64,000 bases of DNA from Cytophagales bacterium (GTDB taxonomy: Bacteria > Bacteroidota > Bacteroidia > Cytophagales > 172606-1). Positions 1-7,931 of this stretch are shown here, one piece after another (positions within the stretch are counted from its first letter, which is position 1; each line of letters opens with the position of its first letter). The DNA lies in assembly GCA_030446715.1 (NCBI GenBank), contig JAUJMU010000017.1, positions 1 to 64,000 on the forward strand, in the 5' to 3' direction. Both the position numbers and the translations under genes were made by a program. The notes beneath the pieces were generated by a model. The model was given only the letters and a program-made list of their open reading frames with translations, made no database searches and was not told the origin of the DNA.

Positions 1-334
1 ACGAACTGCACCTGAACCTGGCCGAAAGGGGGGGGGAATAGTGATTGGTTGTTGGTTATTCGTTATTGGCTATGTCCGATGGCGCGAAGCAGAGCTTCGC
101 GCCTTTCATTTTCAAACCTCTGGTTTGTATTCCCTGCCCACGGCGGACCAGACACGCAACAAAGCTGCCGGTTCCCGCCGGAGGCGGAAGAATGAAAGGC
201 ACGAAAGGGAGCTTCGCGCCATCGGGGGTTGACCGGGAATCGTTTAACTGTCAACCACTTCCAAAAGTAAGCCTCGCTGGATGCTGATGATCCAACGGGG
301 CTGATTCTTTTAATCAGGGAGTAAAATACTACAA
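1..334. other. Intergenic DNA downstream of fabI, with a palindromic repeat
   Basis: No convincing gene is seen here. The three ORFs listed in this stretch overlap on both strands and mainly read through a GATGGCGCGAAGC-ended repeat, so they are repeat shadows. Short low-complexity sequence (gttgttggttattcg) precedes the repeat. The tail of the fabI transcript probably lies at 230-334. Confidence 0.7.
78..223. repeat. 146-bp element with GATGGCGCGAAGC terminal inverted repeats (copy 1)
   Basis: The element begins GATGGCGCGAAGC and ends with the exact reverse complement GCTTCGCGCCATC. Its interior contains cccgccggaggcgg, resembling the interiors of the copies at 38249 and 41325. No reading frame is conserved between copies, so this looks like a non-autonomous or REP-like intergenic element. 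Confidence 0.75.
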
Positions 335-1147
335 TTACTTACCCATCTTATCCACAATATCTTCCGAGATTCCCACACCCGAGAAACCACCGTCGTGGTA
401 GAGATTCTGCATGGTCACCTTACGGGTAAAGTCTGAGAAAAGGGTAATCACGTAATCGGCGCAGTCATCGGCGGTGGCGTTGCCCAGCGGTGCCATCTTG
501 TCGGCGTATTCGAAGAATGCATCGAAGCCGCTGATGCCGGTGCCAGCCGTGGTTTTGGTGGGAGACTGCGAAACGGTGTTTACGCGTACTTTTTTCAGCT
601 TGCCGTAGCGGTAGCCGTAACTGCGGGCAATGGATTCGAGCATTGCCTTGGCCTGGGCCATGTCGGTGTAGTCAGGGAAACTGCGCTGGGCGGCGATGTA
701 CGACAGGGCAACCACGGAACCATACTCGGCAATGGCATCCAGCTTTTCGGCCACCTGCAGCATCTTATGGAATGACAGCGCCGATACGTCGAGGCTCTTC
801 ATGTACCATTCGTAGTTCATGTCGCCGTAGGACCGGCCCTTGCGGATGTTGGCACTCATGCCGATGGAATGCAGCACAAAGTCCATCGGGCCGCCGAGAA
901 TTTCCTGCGACTTGCGGTACAGATTTTCGATTTCTTCCACCGAAGTAGCGTCGGCGGGTACGATCTCAGCCTGGCAATACTCGGCCAGCTTTTTGATTTC
1001 GCCCATGCGCATGGCAATCGGGGCGTTGGTGAGGACTAGCTGAGCGCCTTCGTCTTTGGCCCGTACGGCCACTTTCCAGGCAATGGAGTTTTCGTCCAGC
1101 GCCCCGGTGATGATTCCTCTTTTTCCTTGCAGCAGGTTGTAAGGCAT
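335..1147 (-). CDS. fabI: Enoyl-[acyl-carrier-protein] reductase (NADH)
   Basis: This is the short-chain dehydrogenase that reduces trans-2-enoyl-ACP in the last step of each cycle of type II fatty acid synthesis. The 270-residue length is typical of FabI. The N-terminal nucleotide-binding segment reads GKRGIITGALDENSIAW, and the active site has the FabI-type Tyr-x6-Lys pair (YTDMAQAK, Y160 and K167) with a second tyrosine at Y150. It is a single gene on the minus strand. A good Bacteroidetes promoter match lies about 90-110 bases upstream. Start MPYNLLQGKRG fits the family. Confidence 0.95.
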   Translation of the reverse strand: MPYNLLQGKRGIITGALDENSIAWKVAVRAKDEGAQLVLTNAPIAMRMGEIKKLAEYCQAEIVPADATSVEEIENLYRKSQEILGGPMDFVLHSIGMSANIRKGRSYGDMNYEWYMKSLDVSALSFHKMLQVAEKLDAIAEYGSVVALSYIAAQRSFPDYTDMAQAKAMLESIARSYGYRYGKLKKVRVNTVSQSPTKTTAGTGISGFDAFFEYADKMAPLGNATADDCADYVITLFSDFTRKVTMQNLYHDGGFSGVGISEDIVDKMGK

Positions 1148-1231
1148 ATCCTGGGAGTTTATGAGTTAAAGGGTTTAAGACTTTGGGGTTGAGAGAACCG
1201 GAGTTCAGAATCTATCCCGAATGCAAGGGTC

Positions 1232-1261
1232 CAAAGTTATAACTTTGTCCCTATTCACAAA
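1232..1261 (-). promoter_or_regulatory. Putative Bacteroidetes sigma-factor promoter for fabI
   Basis: Read on the minus strand, TTTG is followed after 18 bases by TAACTTTG, an exact match to the TAnnTTTG -7 element. It lies about 85 bases upstream of the fabI start. The -7 element sits within a perfect 16-bp palindrome (CAAAGTTATAACTTTG, 1232-1247), so a factor could also bind there. Confidence 0.5.
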
Positions 1262-1334
1262 CCTTTCTGCCTCTCCCACCCACTCCTGAACGTCCAAACC
1301 CTTAAATTCCCAAACTCCTCAACCCTTAAACTCC

Positions 1335-2987
1335 CTAATATTCCAGAAACTCTTTGGCGTTTTTGATCGCAGCTTTGGAAGGGGGTTCGCCGCCGATCAT
1401 GCGGGCAACTTCAAATATGCGGCCCTGATCGGACAGACGTTTGATGCGGCTGATGGTTTTGGCCGAAGAAGTATCCTTGAACACAAAGTAATGCGCGTTG
1501 CCCCGGGCGGCAATCTGGTGGGAATGGGTGATGGTAATCACCTGGTGGCGGTGGCCCATGTCCTCCATCATCTTGCCCAGCTTCAGGGCGATGCTGCCGG
1601 AAATACCCGTATCAATTTCGTCGAAAATAATGGTCGGCAGGGAGGTTTTATCGGCCAGAATATACTTGACGCAGAACATCAGGCGGGAAAATTCGCCGCC
1701 GGAAGCCACGCTTTTCAGGTCCTGCGGGGCAATGCCCTTGTTGGCGCTGAACAGAAACTTGATTTCGTCGGTGCCGGTGCCGGCCGGCTTGCAGGTGGCG
1801 TGACTGATCCTGACGGAAGCATTGGGCATGCCCACTTCGGCCAGCAGCTCTTTCAGTTCGTTTTCAATGGCCGGAATCACCGCCTGCCGGGTGTTGGAAA
1901 GTTCACCGGCCACCCGCAGCATTTCCACTTTGCTGGCTTCGGCTTTTGCTTTGGCCTCGGCAATGGCTTCGTCGAGATTCAGCACGCGGCCCACTTTTTC
2001 GTCGAGGTCCCGCTGAATTTCCAGCAACTCCTGCACATTCTTGACAGAGTGCTTCTGCTGCAATTTATAAATCGTGGTGAGCCGGTCGTTGATCTGGTCA
2101 ATCCGTTCGGGGTCGAGATCCACGTCAGCCTCCTCGCTTTCGAGTTCGGAGACAATGTCCTTCAGTTCGATCAGGCAACTTTCCAGCCGTTCGCGCAGGG
2201 CGGCGTACCGCTCCGACAGGTTGCTGACCGCACTTACCTGCGTGATTACGGTGCGCAGGCTGGAGTTTACCGCGTATTCGGAGTTGGAAAGAGTATCAAT
2301 GGCGGCATTGAGCTTCAGCTTTACATCTTCCGCGTTTTCGAGCAGGTTCAGTTCTTCTTCCAGCCGCTCCTGTTCGCCGGATTCAAGCTTTGCCGCCAGC
2401 AACTCTTCGAGCAGAAAACTGTTGAAGTCCAGTTCTTTGCGGAAGGTAGCCGCATTTTCAGCCAGCTGCTTATAATTTTCTTCGGCTTTGCGGAATTGCC
2501 GGTAAGCGGACTGGTATCCTTTAAAAACGGCCGCATTGCCGGCGTAGGCGTCCAGAATGGAAAGCTGGTATTCGTTGCTTCCCAGCATCAGCGTATCGTG
2601 CTGGGAGTGAATGTCCATCAGGTTGGAGCCAACCTTGCGCAGCGTCTCCAGATTTACGGGAGTGTCATTGATAAAGGCCCTTGATTTGCCGCTGGGGCTG
2701 ATTTCCCGGCGGATGATGCACAGGGCCTCGTAATCCAGCTCCTCCTCTTCAAACACCAACCGGAGATCGTACTCCGATATGTCGAAATTGCCTTCAATGA
2801 TGCACTTCTCGTCAGGTTCGTACAGCACCCTGGTATCGGCCCGGTTGCCCAGCAGCAGGCCCACGGCACCCAGCATGATGGACTTACCCGCACCGGTTTC
2901 GCCGGTGATGATGTTCAGCTCCTTGTCCGGCCGCATCTCCAGTTCGCGGATCAGGGCGTAGTTCCTGATAAGTAGATTCGTCAGCAT
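1335..2987 (-). CDS. recN: DNA repair protein RecN
   Basis: RecN is an SMC-like ATPase used in recombinational double-strand break repair. The start chosen is MLTNLLIRNYALIRELE, the standard RecN N-terminus. The longer ORF start at 3077 adds 30 non-conserved residues. The Walker A motif GETGAGKS is at about 29-36, a long helical coiled-coil region runs through about 150-380, and the ABC signature SGGEFSRLMF is near 429. Walker B TIIFDEID is near 452, followed by the conserved ITHSHQIAA. The protein is 550 residues, the normal length. Its stop is about 190 bases upstream of the fabI start on the same strand, with the fabI promoter between them. Confidence 0.96.
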   Translation of the reverse strand: MLTNLLIRNYALIRELEMRPDKELNIITGETGAGKSIMLGAVGLLLGNRADTRVLYEPDEKCIIEGNFDISEYDLRLVFEEEELDYEALCIIRREISPSGKSRAFINDTPVNLETLRKVGSNLMDIHSQHDTLMLGSNEYQLSILDAYAGNAAVFKGYQSAYRQFRKAEENYKQLAENAATFRKELDFNSFLLEELLAAKLESGEQERLEEELNLLENAEDVKLKLNAAIDTLSNSEYAVNSSLRTVITQVSAVSNLSERYAALRERLESCLIELKDIVSELESEEADVDLDPERIDQINDRLTTIYKLQQKHSVKNVQELLEIQRDLDEKVGRVLNLDEAIAEAKAKAEASKVEMLRVAGELSNTRQAVIPAIENELKELLAEVGMPNASVRISHATCKPAGTGTDEIKFLFSANKGIAPQDLKSVASGGEFSRLMFCVKYILADKTSLPTIIFDEIDTGISGSIALKLGKMMEDMGHRHQVITITHSHQIAARGNAHYFVFKDTSSAKTISRIKRLSDQGRIFEVARMIGGEPPSKAAIKNAKEFLEY

Positions 2988-3090
2988 ACGTAAGCCTGCA
3001 AAGATAGTGATTAGTTGTAAGTGGTAAGTGTTCGGTGGCTGTCTGCTGCCCACTACTTTAAGCTTACCACTAATCACTCATCACTAACCA

Positions 3091-3477
3091 CTATTTCTCG
3101 TACAACTCCACCGGCAGGCCGTCGGGGTCGGCGAGGAAGGTGAAGCGTTTGCCGGTCCATTCGTCAACCCGGATTGGTTCGGTTTCGATGCCGTGGGCGG
3201 CAAGGTGCCGGATGTTTTCTGCGAGATTGTCTACTTCAAAGGCAAGGTGGCGCAGGCCGCGGGCTTCGGGCCGGGAAGGCCGGGCCGGCGGATCGGGAAA
3301 GGAAAACAGTTCAATCTGATACGTATCTCCCACGGCGAGGTCGAGTTTATAGGATTGCCGCTCTGCCCGGTGTACTTCCCGAATGATCCGGAGCCCCAGC
3401 ACCTCCACGTAAAAGTGCTTCGACTTTTCGTAATCCGAACAGATAATGGCTATGTGGTGGATGCGGTTGAGGAGCAT
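3091..3477 (-). CDS. yaeR: VOC-family metalloenzyme, YaeR/GloA2-like
   Basis: This is a 128-residue vicinal-oxygen-chelate (glyoxalase fold) protein closely resembling E. coli YaeR. Shared segments include HHIAIICSDYEKSKHFY near the N-terminus, IELFSFPDPPARPSRPEA in the middle and FLADPDGLPVELYE at the C-terminus. Candidate metal ligands are the His of HHIAI, the Glu of IELFSF, the His of LRHLAF and the Glu of PVELYE. The reaction of this subgroup is not firmly known. I start at MLLNRIHHIAI because the longer ORF translates the tandem attgag repeat (NSQFSILNSQFSIL). Confidence 0.88.
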   Translation of the reverse strand: MLLNRIHHIAIICSDYEKSKHFYVEVLGLRIIREVHRAERQSYKLDLAVGDTYQIELFSFPDPPARPSRPEARGLRHLAFEVDNLAENIRHLAAHGIETEPIRVDEWTGKRFTFLADPDGLPVELYEK

Positions 3478-3479
3478 GA

Positions 3480-3516
3480 AGAGAATTGAGAATTGAGAAT
3501 TGAGAATTGAAAATTT
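3480..3516. repeat. Simple tandem repeat (gagaatt units)
   Basis: About four copies of gagaattgagaatt-type units lie directly upstream of the VOC gene. They artificially extend ORFs on the minus strand. Confidence 0.7.
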
Positions 3517-3571
3517 TTTTACGAAAGATTCTTTTCCTGTCAGAGGATACAATAAGGTATAATCTCAGACT

Positions 3572-3644
3572 GTCATCCTGAAAGGATCTTCGTAGTGTAC
3601 GACAATCATTGCCCTGCACCAGGAATATCCTTTCAGAGGATGAC
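3572..3644. repeat. Inverted repeat GTCATCC...GGATGAC
   Basis: The arms GTCATCC-T-GAAAGGAT and ATCCTTTC-aga-GGATGAC enclose about 40 bases. A related half (gtcatcccggaaagg) occurs at 37200. It lies between two minus-strand genes and may be a REP-like element or a transcript-end hairpin. Confidence 0.6.
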
Positions 3645-3737
3645 GCCATATGGTGCAAGCGTGGACGAATCCCCTACAACTGGTGCAGGTGTCCGCGCCC
3701 CGCTTGCTTCACCCAAATGATCCGGTACGTGATCCGT

Positions 3738-3965
3738 TCAAAACTTGGTTTCCCGGTCCAGCATGATTTCTTCTACCTCAGTCAGGCTGATCTTATGCTC
3801 TTTACGGCGCAGGTCGCGGATAAAAAGCCAGTTCTCATCCAGCTTCAGAATGTACCCGTGCAGGGTAGTCTGATTGGTCAGCAGGATGTTGGCTTCCCTA
3901 CCAGGCAGGTTTGCCTGATGGTTTGCAAGATCAGTTCGGAAGATACGGAGTTGTCGTTTTCCCAC
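3738..3965 (-). CDS. Small conserved-looking protein, possibly Sm-like fold
   Basis: This is a 75-residue protein I do not recognise by name. It has a short basic N-terminus (MGKRQLRIFRTDLANHQ) and then alternating hydrophobic strands (ANILLTNQTTLHGYILKLDENWLFIRDLRRKEHKISLTEVEEI). That spacing resembles an Sm/LSm-type small beta barrel, but this is only a pattern match. It follows the TonB receptor gene on the same strand, about 120 bases downstream, and a tail hairpin-like repeat separates them. The overlapping plus-strand ORF at 3609 lacks such a pattern. Confidence 0.6.
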   Translation of the reverse strand: MGKRQLRIFRTDLANHQANLPGREANILLTNQTTLHGYILKLDENWLFIRDLRRKEHKISLTEVEEIMLDRETKF

Positions 3966-3988
3966 GGAACAGAAGATTCATAGTGAAA

Positions 3989-4075
3989 TCACGCAAAGGA
4001 GCAAATGGAACCGCAAAGAACGCAAATGAAATTAACCTTTGCGGTATTTGCGTAAACCTTTGCGCCTTTGCGTGA
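3989..4075. repeat. Imperfect inverted repeat rich in cgcaaag/ctttgcg
   Basis: The sequence tcacgcaaagg on the left and cctttgcgtga on the right are exact reverse complements. Several internal ccgcaaag and ctttgcg repeats lie between them. It sits just after the stop of the TonB receptor gene. Confidence 0.65.
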
Positions 4076-4087
4076 AAATTTCCCCTC

Positions 4088-6535
4088 CTAAAACCTCAGA
4101 TTCACCGACGCCAGAAAGTTGGTTCCCGCCTGCGGATAAAAGAAGTTTTCGGTGATCCGCTCCCCGCCGGTCACGTAGCCGAGAGTGTAGCCGTTGGAAG
4201 AATACAGGTGATTGAACACATTGCTGACCAGCAGGTTCAGCCCGATTTCCCTGACCAGCCGGGTTTTGAAGGAATAATTCACCCGGATGTCGTTCACAAA
4301 AAAGGGATCAATGCTCCGGTCTTCGCCGGAGGTGTTGTCGAGGTACTGCCGGCTTACATACTTACTGACCAGTGTCACGTTCAGATTCTTAACCGGCGTG
4401 CAGGTAAGCGTACTGGAGCCGATGAAGCCGGGGGAAAAGGAAATATCGGTTTCCCGGTACCCTATTTCCCGCTGTTCGCCGGTGTCGAAGTCATCCAAAA
4501 ACTCCCGGAAGTTGCGGATTTTGTTGCGACCCAAAGTTGCCGTGGCGGCCCAATTCAGCTTTTTGAGCACTTGCACGGCCCCGTCCAGTTCGATGCCGGC
4601 CCGGTAACTGCGCGGCATATTGGTACGGATATAGGCCCCCACGTCGTTGATCTGGCCGGTCAGCACCAGCTGATGGCGGTAATTCATGTAGTACAGGTTG
4701 GCTCCCAGCTTCGATTTCTGGCTTTGGCGGCGGTAACCGGCCTCCCAGTCCTGCAACCGTTCGGGCCGGGGCCGGCTGTCGGACGAAGACTGGGTGAAAT
4801 CGTCGCGGGTCGGCTCCCGGTGCCCGACGCTGTAAGAGGCGTACAGGCTGGAGGTGTTGTTCAGGGCGTAAGTCAGACCGGCTTTGGGGTTGAAAAAATT
4901 GTAGCGGACCGTCTGCTGCACATTTTCGAGCCGCTGGTTGAAGCCGAGAAAGGAATAGCCGATCCGGCGAAACTGCACATCGGCAAAGGCATTGAGCTTC
5001 TCAGACACCTGGTAATTAACCTTCCCGTACACGTTGAAATCATTCTTCCAGGCGTCGTTTTCGTAGTACCGCTGCCGGATGTCGGAGTTGCCGGCAAAGC
5101 GGGCCCAGATTACCTCCCCGAAATGCACCCCGTCGTACCGGTTCCAGCCGCCGCCCAGCACCGCATTCCATTTAGTCGATTTGGCATAACTGGCCGACCA
5201 GGTAGCACCGTAAAAATGATTGTCGAGCCACCGCCGCCGGGTGATGTCGCTGCTGCTGACCGCTGAGTCGCCGATGGTGAAGTCCGGGAGGTTGTAATCA
5301 GAGAAGGCATCACCCGGCCGGAACTCCTCGTAGTAGCCGCGGCCCCGGGTGTAGTGCAGGGCAGTGTTCAGGTTCCAGTTTCGGCCCGGCTCGTGCGAAA
5401 ACAGCAGCTGGTAGTGGTCCTGCCGGTAATTATCCGTTTGGTTGTCATAGGTGTAGTAGTTGTAATTGCGGCCCGAACGGAGCAGGTTCTGCGCCTCCGC
5501 TTCCGAAAGGTCGTTTCGTTCGATATAGGCCAGCATGCCGGGCACGTCGCCTTTCACCCTTGCCTCCGGTACGCCGTACCACGACTGGTAAGTGGTTTCG
5601 CTGCCCGAAAAAACGTTGGCTTTCAGCGTGGTGCGGGTGCCGTAGTAGCCGCCCGACACGAAGTACGAACTCAGGTCGGAGCTGCCCCGGTCAATGTAAC
5701 CGTCCGAGACCAGCCGCGACAACCGTCCGTCGAAAGCCCACTTGCCGCCCAGCAGCCCGGTATTGACCTTCACCGTGTGCCGGCGCGTGTTGAAGGAGCC
5801 GAAGGCATTGTTTACTTCGGCCGAAGGTTCCGCGTTCAGCGTTTCGGTTTGCAGGCTCAGCGTGGCCCCGAACGCCCCGGCCCCGTTGGTGGAGGTGCCC
5901 ACGCCCCGCTGAATCTGAATGTTATCCACCGAAGAAGCAAAATCGGGCATGTTCACCCAGAACACGCCGTGCGACTCGGCATCATTGAGCGGAATGCCGT
6001 TGACGGTGACGTTGATCCGCGTCGGGTCGCTGCCCCGGATGCGGATGCCGGTGTAACCCACTCCCGCCCCGGCGTCGGAGGTGACTACCACGGAGGGCGT
6101 TTCGTTGAGCAGAAACGGCAGGTCTTGTCCGAAGTTGCGGGCTTTGATTTCCTCACTGCTTACGTTGGTGAAGGCCATTGGGGTATTGGCACCGGCCCGG
6201 GTGGCGGTTACGGTTACCTCCTCGGCCATCACCGCCGACTTAACCAAAGTAACATGGACAATCTGATCACCCCGGAGGTCAATTTCCCGGGTTTCCTTCG
6301 CAAAGCCGATAAAGGAAAAGATCAGCGTGTATTTGCCCGCCGGCAAGCCGGGAATCTGAAAAACACCCTGATGATCAGTAGCGGTACCCCGGTAAGTGCC
6401 GCTCAGCGAAACGGTAGCGCCGGGCAGGGGCTGATTGGTGCCGGCTTCCTTTACGGTGCCAGACAGGGTAAACTGGGCTCTGGCGGCGGACGCAAACAGC
6501 ATCAGCAGCACCAAAGCAAACATTCCTTTTTGCAT
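4088..6535 (-). CDS. TonB-dependent outer-membrane receptor, predicted thiamine-related
   Basis: This is an 815-residue outer-membrane active-transport receptor. It has a signal peptide (MQKGMFALVLLMLFASAARA), a CarboxypepD_reg-like beta-sandwich (FTLSGTVKEAGTNQPLPGATVSL, about 22-105), a TonB plug (PMAFTNVSSEEIKARNFGQDLP to VDNIQIQRGVG) and a 22-strand-type barrel ending in NFLASVNLRF with the terminal aromatic residue. I start at MQKGMF, because the longer ORF begins upstream of a poor signal peptide. Two TPP riboswitches sit immediately upstream on the same strand, so thiamine or a precursor is the likely substrate, as for the thiamine-regulated receptors of Bacteroidetes. No pnuT or thi genes follow it here. 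Confidence 0.9.
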   Translation of the reverse strand: MQKGMFALVLLMLFASAARAQFTLSGTVKEAGTNQPLPGATVSLSGTYRGTATDHQGVFQIPGLPAGKYTLIFSFIGFAKETREIDLRGDQIVHVTLVKSAVMAEEVTVTATRAGANTPMAFTNVSSEEIKARNFGQDLPFLLNETPSVVVTSDAGAGVGYTGIRIRGSDPTRINVTVNGIPLNDAESHGVFWVNMPDFASSVDNIQIQRGVGTSTNGAGAFGATLSLQTETLNAEPSAEVNNAFGSFNTRRHTVKVNTGLLGGKWAFDGRLSRLVSDGYIDRGSSDLSSYFVSGGYYGTRTTLKANVFSGSETTYQSWYGVPEARVKGDVPGMLAYIERNDLSEAEAQNLLRSGRNYNYYTYDNQTDNYRQDHYQLLFSHEPGRNWNLNTALHYTRGRGYYEEFRPGDAFSDYNLPDFTIGDSAVSSSDITRRRWLDNHFYGATWSASYAKSTKWNAVLGGGWNRYDGVHFGEVIWARFAGNSDIRQRYYENDAWKNDFNVYGKVNYQVSEKLNAFADVQFRRIGYSFLGFNQRLENVQQTVRYNFFNPKAGLTYALNNTSSLYASYSVGHREPTRDDFTQSSSDSRPRPERLQDWEAGYRRQSQKSKLGANLYYMNYRHQLVLTGQINDVGAYIRTNMPRSYRAGIELDGAVQVLKKLNWAATATLGRNKIRNFREFLDDFDTGEQREIGYRETDISFSPGFIGSSTLTCTPVKNLNVTLVSKYVSRQYLDNTSGEDRSIDPFFVNDIRVNYSFKTRLVREIGLNLLVSNVFNHLYSSNGYTLGYVTGGERITENFFYPQAGTNFLASVNLRF

Positions 6536-6607
6536 AACAGAGAAATGAAAAGAGTTAAACATGGAGAATTGCCCGGGGTAAGGCATTCCCGTTGTTTAGT
6601 TACCATC

Positions 6608-6676
6608 TTCCCTTCGCCGGCATTACCCGGATCAGGTTCAAAGGGTATGATCTCAGCCCGTACAGTGGGGCACCCC
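6608..6676 (-). promoter_or_regulatory. TPP riboswitch, proximal copy
   Basis: The minus strand carries the conserved THI-box core: GGGGTGCCCC, CTGAGATCATACCCTTTGAA, CCTGATCCGGGTAATGCCGG and CGAAGGGAA. It ends about 70 bases before the TonB receptor start, so it can act on translation or transcription of that gene. The 69 bases are identical to the distal copy. Confidence 0.93.
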
Positions 6677-6683
6677 CGATCTG

Positions 6684-6789
6684 GCCTCCCCAACCCCTCC
6701 TTCGGAGAGGCTTCAGACAGAATCAGGAATTTATGTCCCGATCAGGTCCGTGGGTTTACTGGCCCCTCCTTCGGAGGGGTTGGGGAGGC
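6684..6789 (-). other. Linker between the two riboswitches with a perfect 17-bp inverted repeat
   Basis: GCCTCCCCAACCCCTCC (6684-6700) pairs exactly with GGAGGGGTTGGGGAGGC (6773-6789). Each arm can instead make its own local hairpin, for example CCCCTCC-TTC-GGAGGGG at 6763-6779. Neither hairpin is followed by a clear run of U on the minus-strand RNA. Confidence 0.75.
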
Positions 6790-6842
6790 TTTTATTTGCT
6801 TAGGAAAGCCTGCCGCATGGGCAGAGGTGACTGGCTTCGCTT

Positions 6843-6911
6843 TTCCCTTCGCCGGCATTACCCGGATCAGGTTCAAAGGGTATGATCTCAGCCCGTACAG
6901 TGGGGCACCCC
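6843..6911 (-). promoter_or_regulatory. TPP riboswitch, distal copy
   Basis: This is a second complete THI-box core, identical over 69 bases to the copy at 6608, starting 166 bases further upstream in the same transcript. All core blocks (CTGAGA, ACCCTTTGAA, CCTGAT, GTAATGCCGG, GAAGGGAA) are present. The identity points to recent duplication or gene conversion. Confidence 0.93.
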
Positions 6912-6994
6912 TAAGCGGCGTAAAGGTAAGGAAAATTGAAGATTTCTGATAATGGGTGGAAAGAACTAATTTAGATTATATTCTACCGCAGAAA

Positions 6995-7837
6995 ATGGAA
7001 ACATTCACCAAACCGTCCCTTCCCGTTCAGTTCGGGAAAGAAATACCCGTAAAGGTGGCCTGCGCCAACTGCGGCACCCCAGTTGATTTGAAATATTGTC
7101 CCGCCTGCGGGCAGAAGCACATGAGAGGTCGTTTCCTGATGCGGGATCTGGCATCCGATTTCTTCCATAACTACCTGGGTACCGACAGCGGATTCCTGTT
7201 CACCTTCCGGGAGATGCTGCTCCGGCCCGGCCACGCCGTCAACCAGTTTCTGACCGGCCGGCGGAAACCGTACCTGAAGCCCGTACAATTTTACCTGCTG
7301 ATGCTGACGTTCTATTTCGTGGTATCAGAAGTGCTGAACGTCAATCTGCTTGAAATGTCAAGGGAACTGACTTCCGGCCTTGGCTACAAGCCCTCCCCGG
7401 AAAAACTACAGAAGGAAGCCGTGCTGTCGTTCAACAACCTCTTCACGGAAAATATTAAAGTTATTTTCACAGTCCTGTTGTTCATACTGGCCTGGTCGCT
7501 GTGGGTCTTTTACCGCAAGAAGAACTACAACTACACCGAACTGCTGGTTTTCACGCTGTATACCTACGGCGTCAGCTTTGCAATTGCATCCTTTCAGACG
7601 GCGTTATTCGCCGCTGATATGCCAGGAGCGGCTCACCTGGGGACCTTCTACGGCTTCTACGTGATCAGCAACGCCTACCTGATCTGGGCAATGCATCAGT
7701 TTTTCGGAGACCGCGGATGGAAAAGCTGGGGGAAAACCCTGCTTACCTATCTGTTCAGCATGGTGGTTTTTTTCCTGTTGTCGGCCCTGGCCGGTGGCGT
7801 ATTCGGATTTACCTACGCTTATCTGCATAAACACTAA
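6995..7837 (+). CDS. DUF3667 family membrane protein
   Basis: The N-terminus has a zinc-ribbon pattern (CANCGTPVDLKYCPACGQ), followed by RGRFLMRDLASDF and FTFREMLLRPGHAVNQFLTGRRKPYLKPVQFYLL, which are characteristic of DUF3667. Four to five hydrophobic segments make up the C-terminal half (for example VIFTVLLFILAWSLWVFY and YLFSMVVFFLLSALAGGVFG). Function is unknown. I start at METFTKPSL (ATG) because the longer ORF uses a GTG with no conserved residues. The gene is divergent from the riboswitch-controlled receptor. Confidence 0.85.
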   Translation: METFTKPSLPVQFGKEIPVKVACANCGTPVDLKYCPACGQKHMRGRFLMRDLASDFFHNYLGTDSGFLFTFREMLLRPGHAVNQFLTGRRKPYLKPVQFYLLMLTFYFVVSEVLNVNLLEMSRELTSGLGYKPSPEKLQKEAVLSFNNLFTENIKVIFTVLLFILAWSLWVFYRKKNYNYTELLVFTLYTYGVSFAIASFQTALFAADMPGAAHLGTFYGFYVISNAYLIWAMHQFFGDRGWKSWGKTLLTYLFSMVVFFLLSALAGGVFGFTYAYLHKH

Positions 7838-7931
7838 GTCTCCGGCCAGTACCGGGCTTTTCACCGGCATCTTTCGCAGTGGCTTTTTTATGCTCCCGAA
7901 CCGCCGTATTTTAGTGGAAATCCCCTGGCTG

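Noticed and set aside
1491-2684. 397-residue plus-strand ORF
   Set aside because: It is an antisense shadow of recN, which has clear RecN motifs on the opposite strand.
3609-3983. 124-residue plus-strand ORF
   Set aside because: It overlaps the small Sm-like protein on the other strand and an inverted repeat; its sequence is proline/cysteine-rich read-through.
4208-6949. Long plus-strand ORFs at 4208 and 5354
   Set aside because: They are antisense to the TonB receptor and run through the riboswitches; their composition is that of an overlapping frame.
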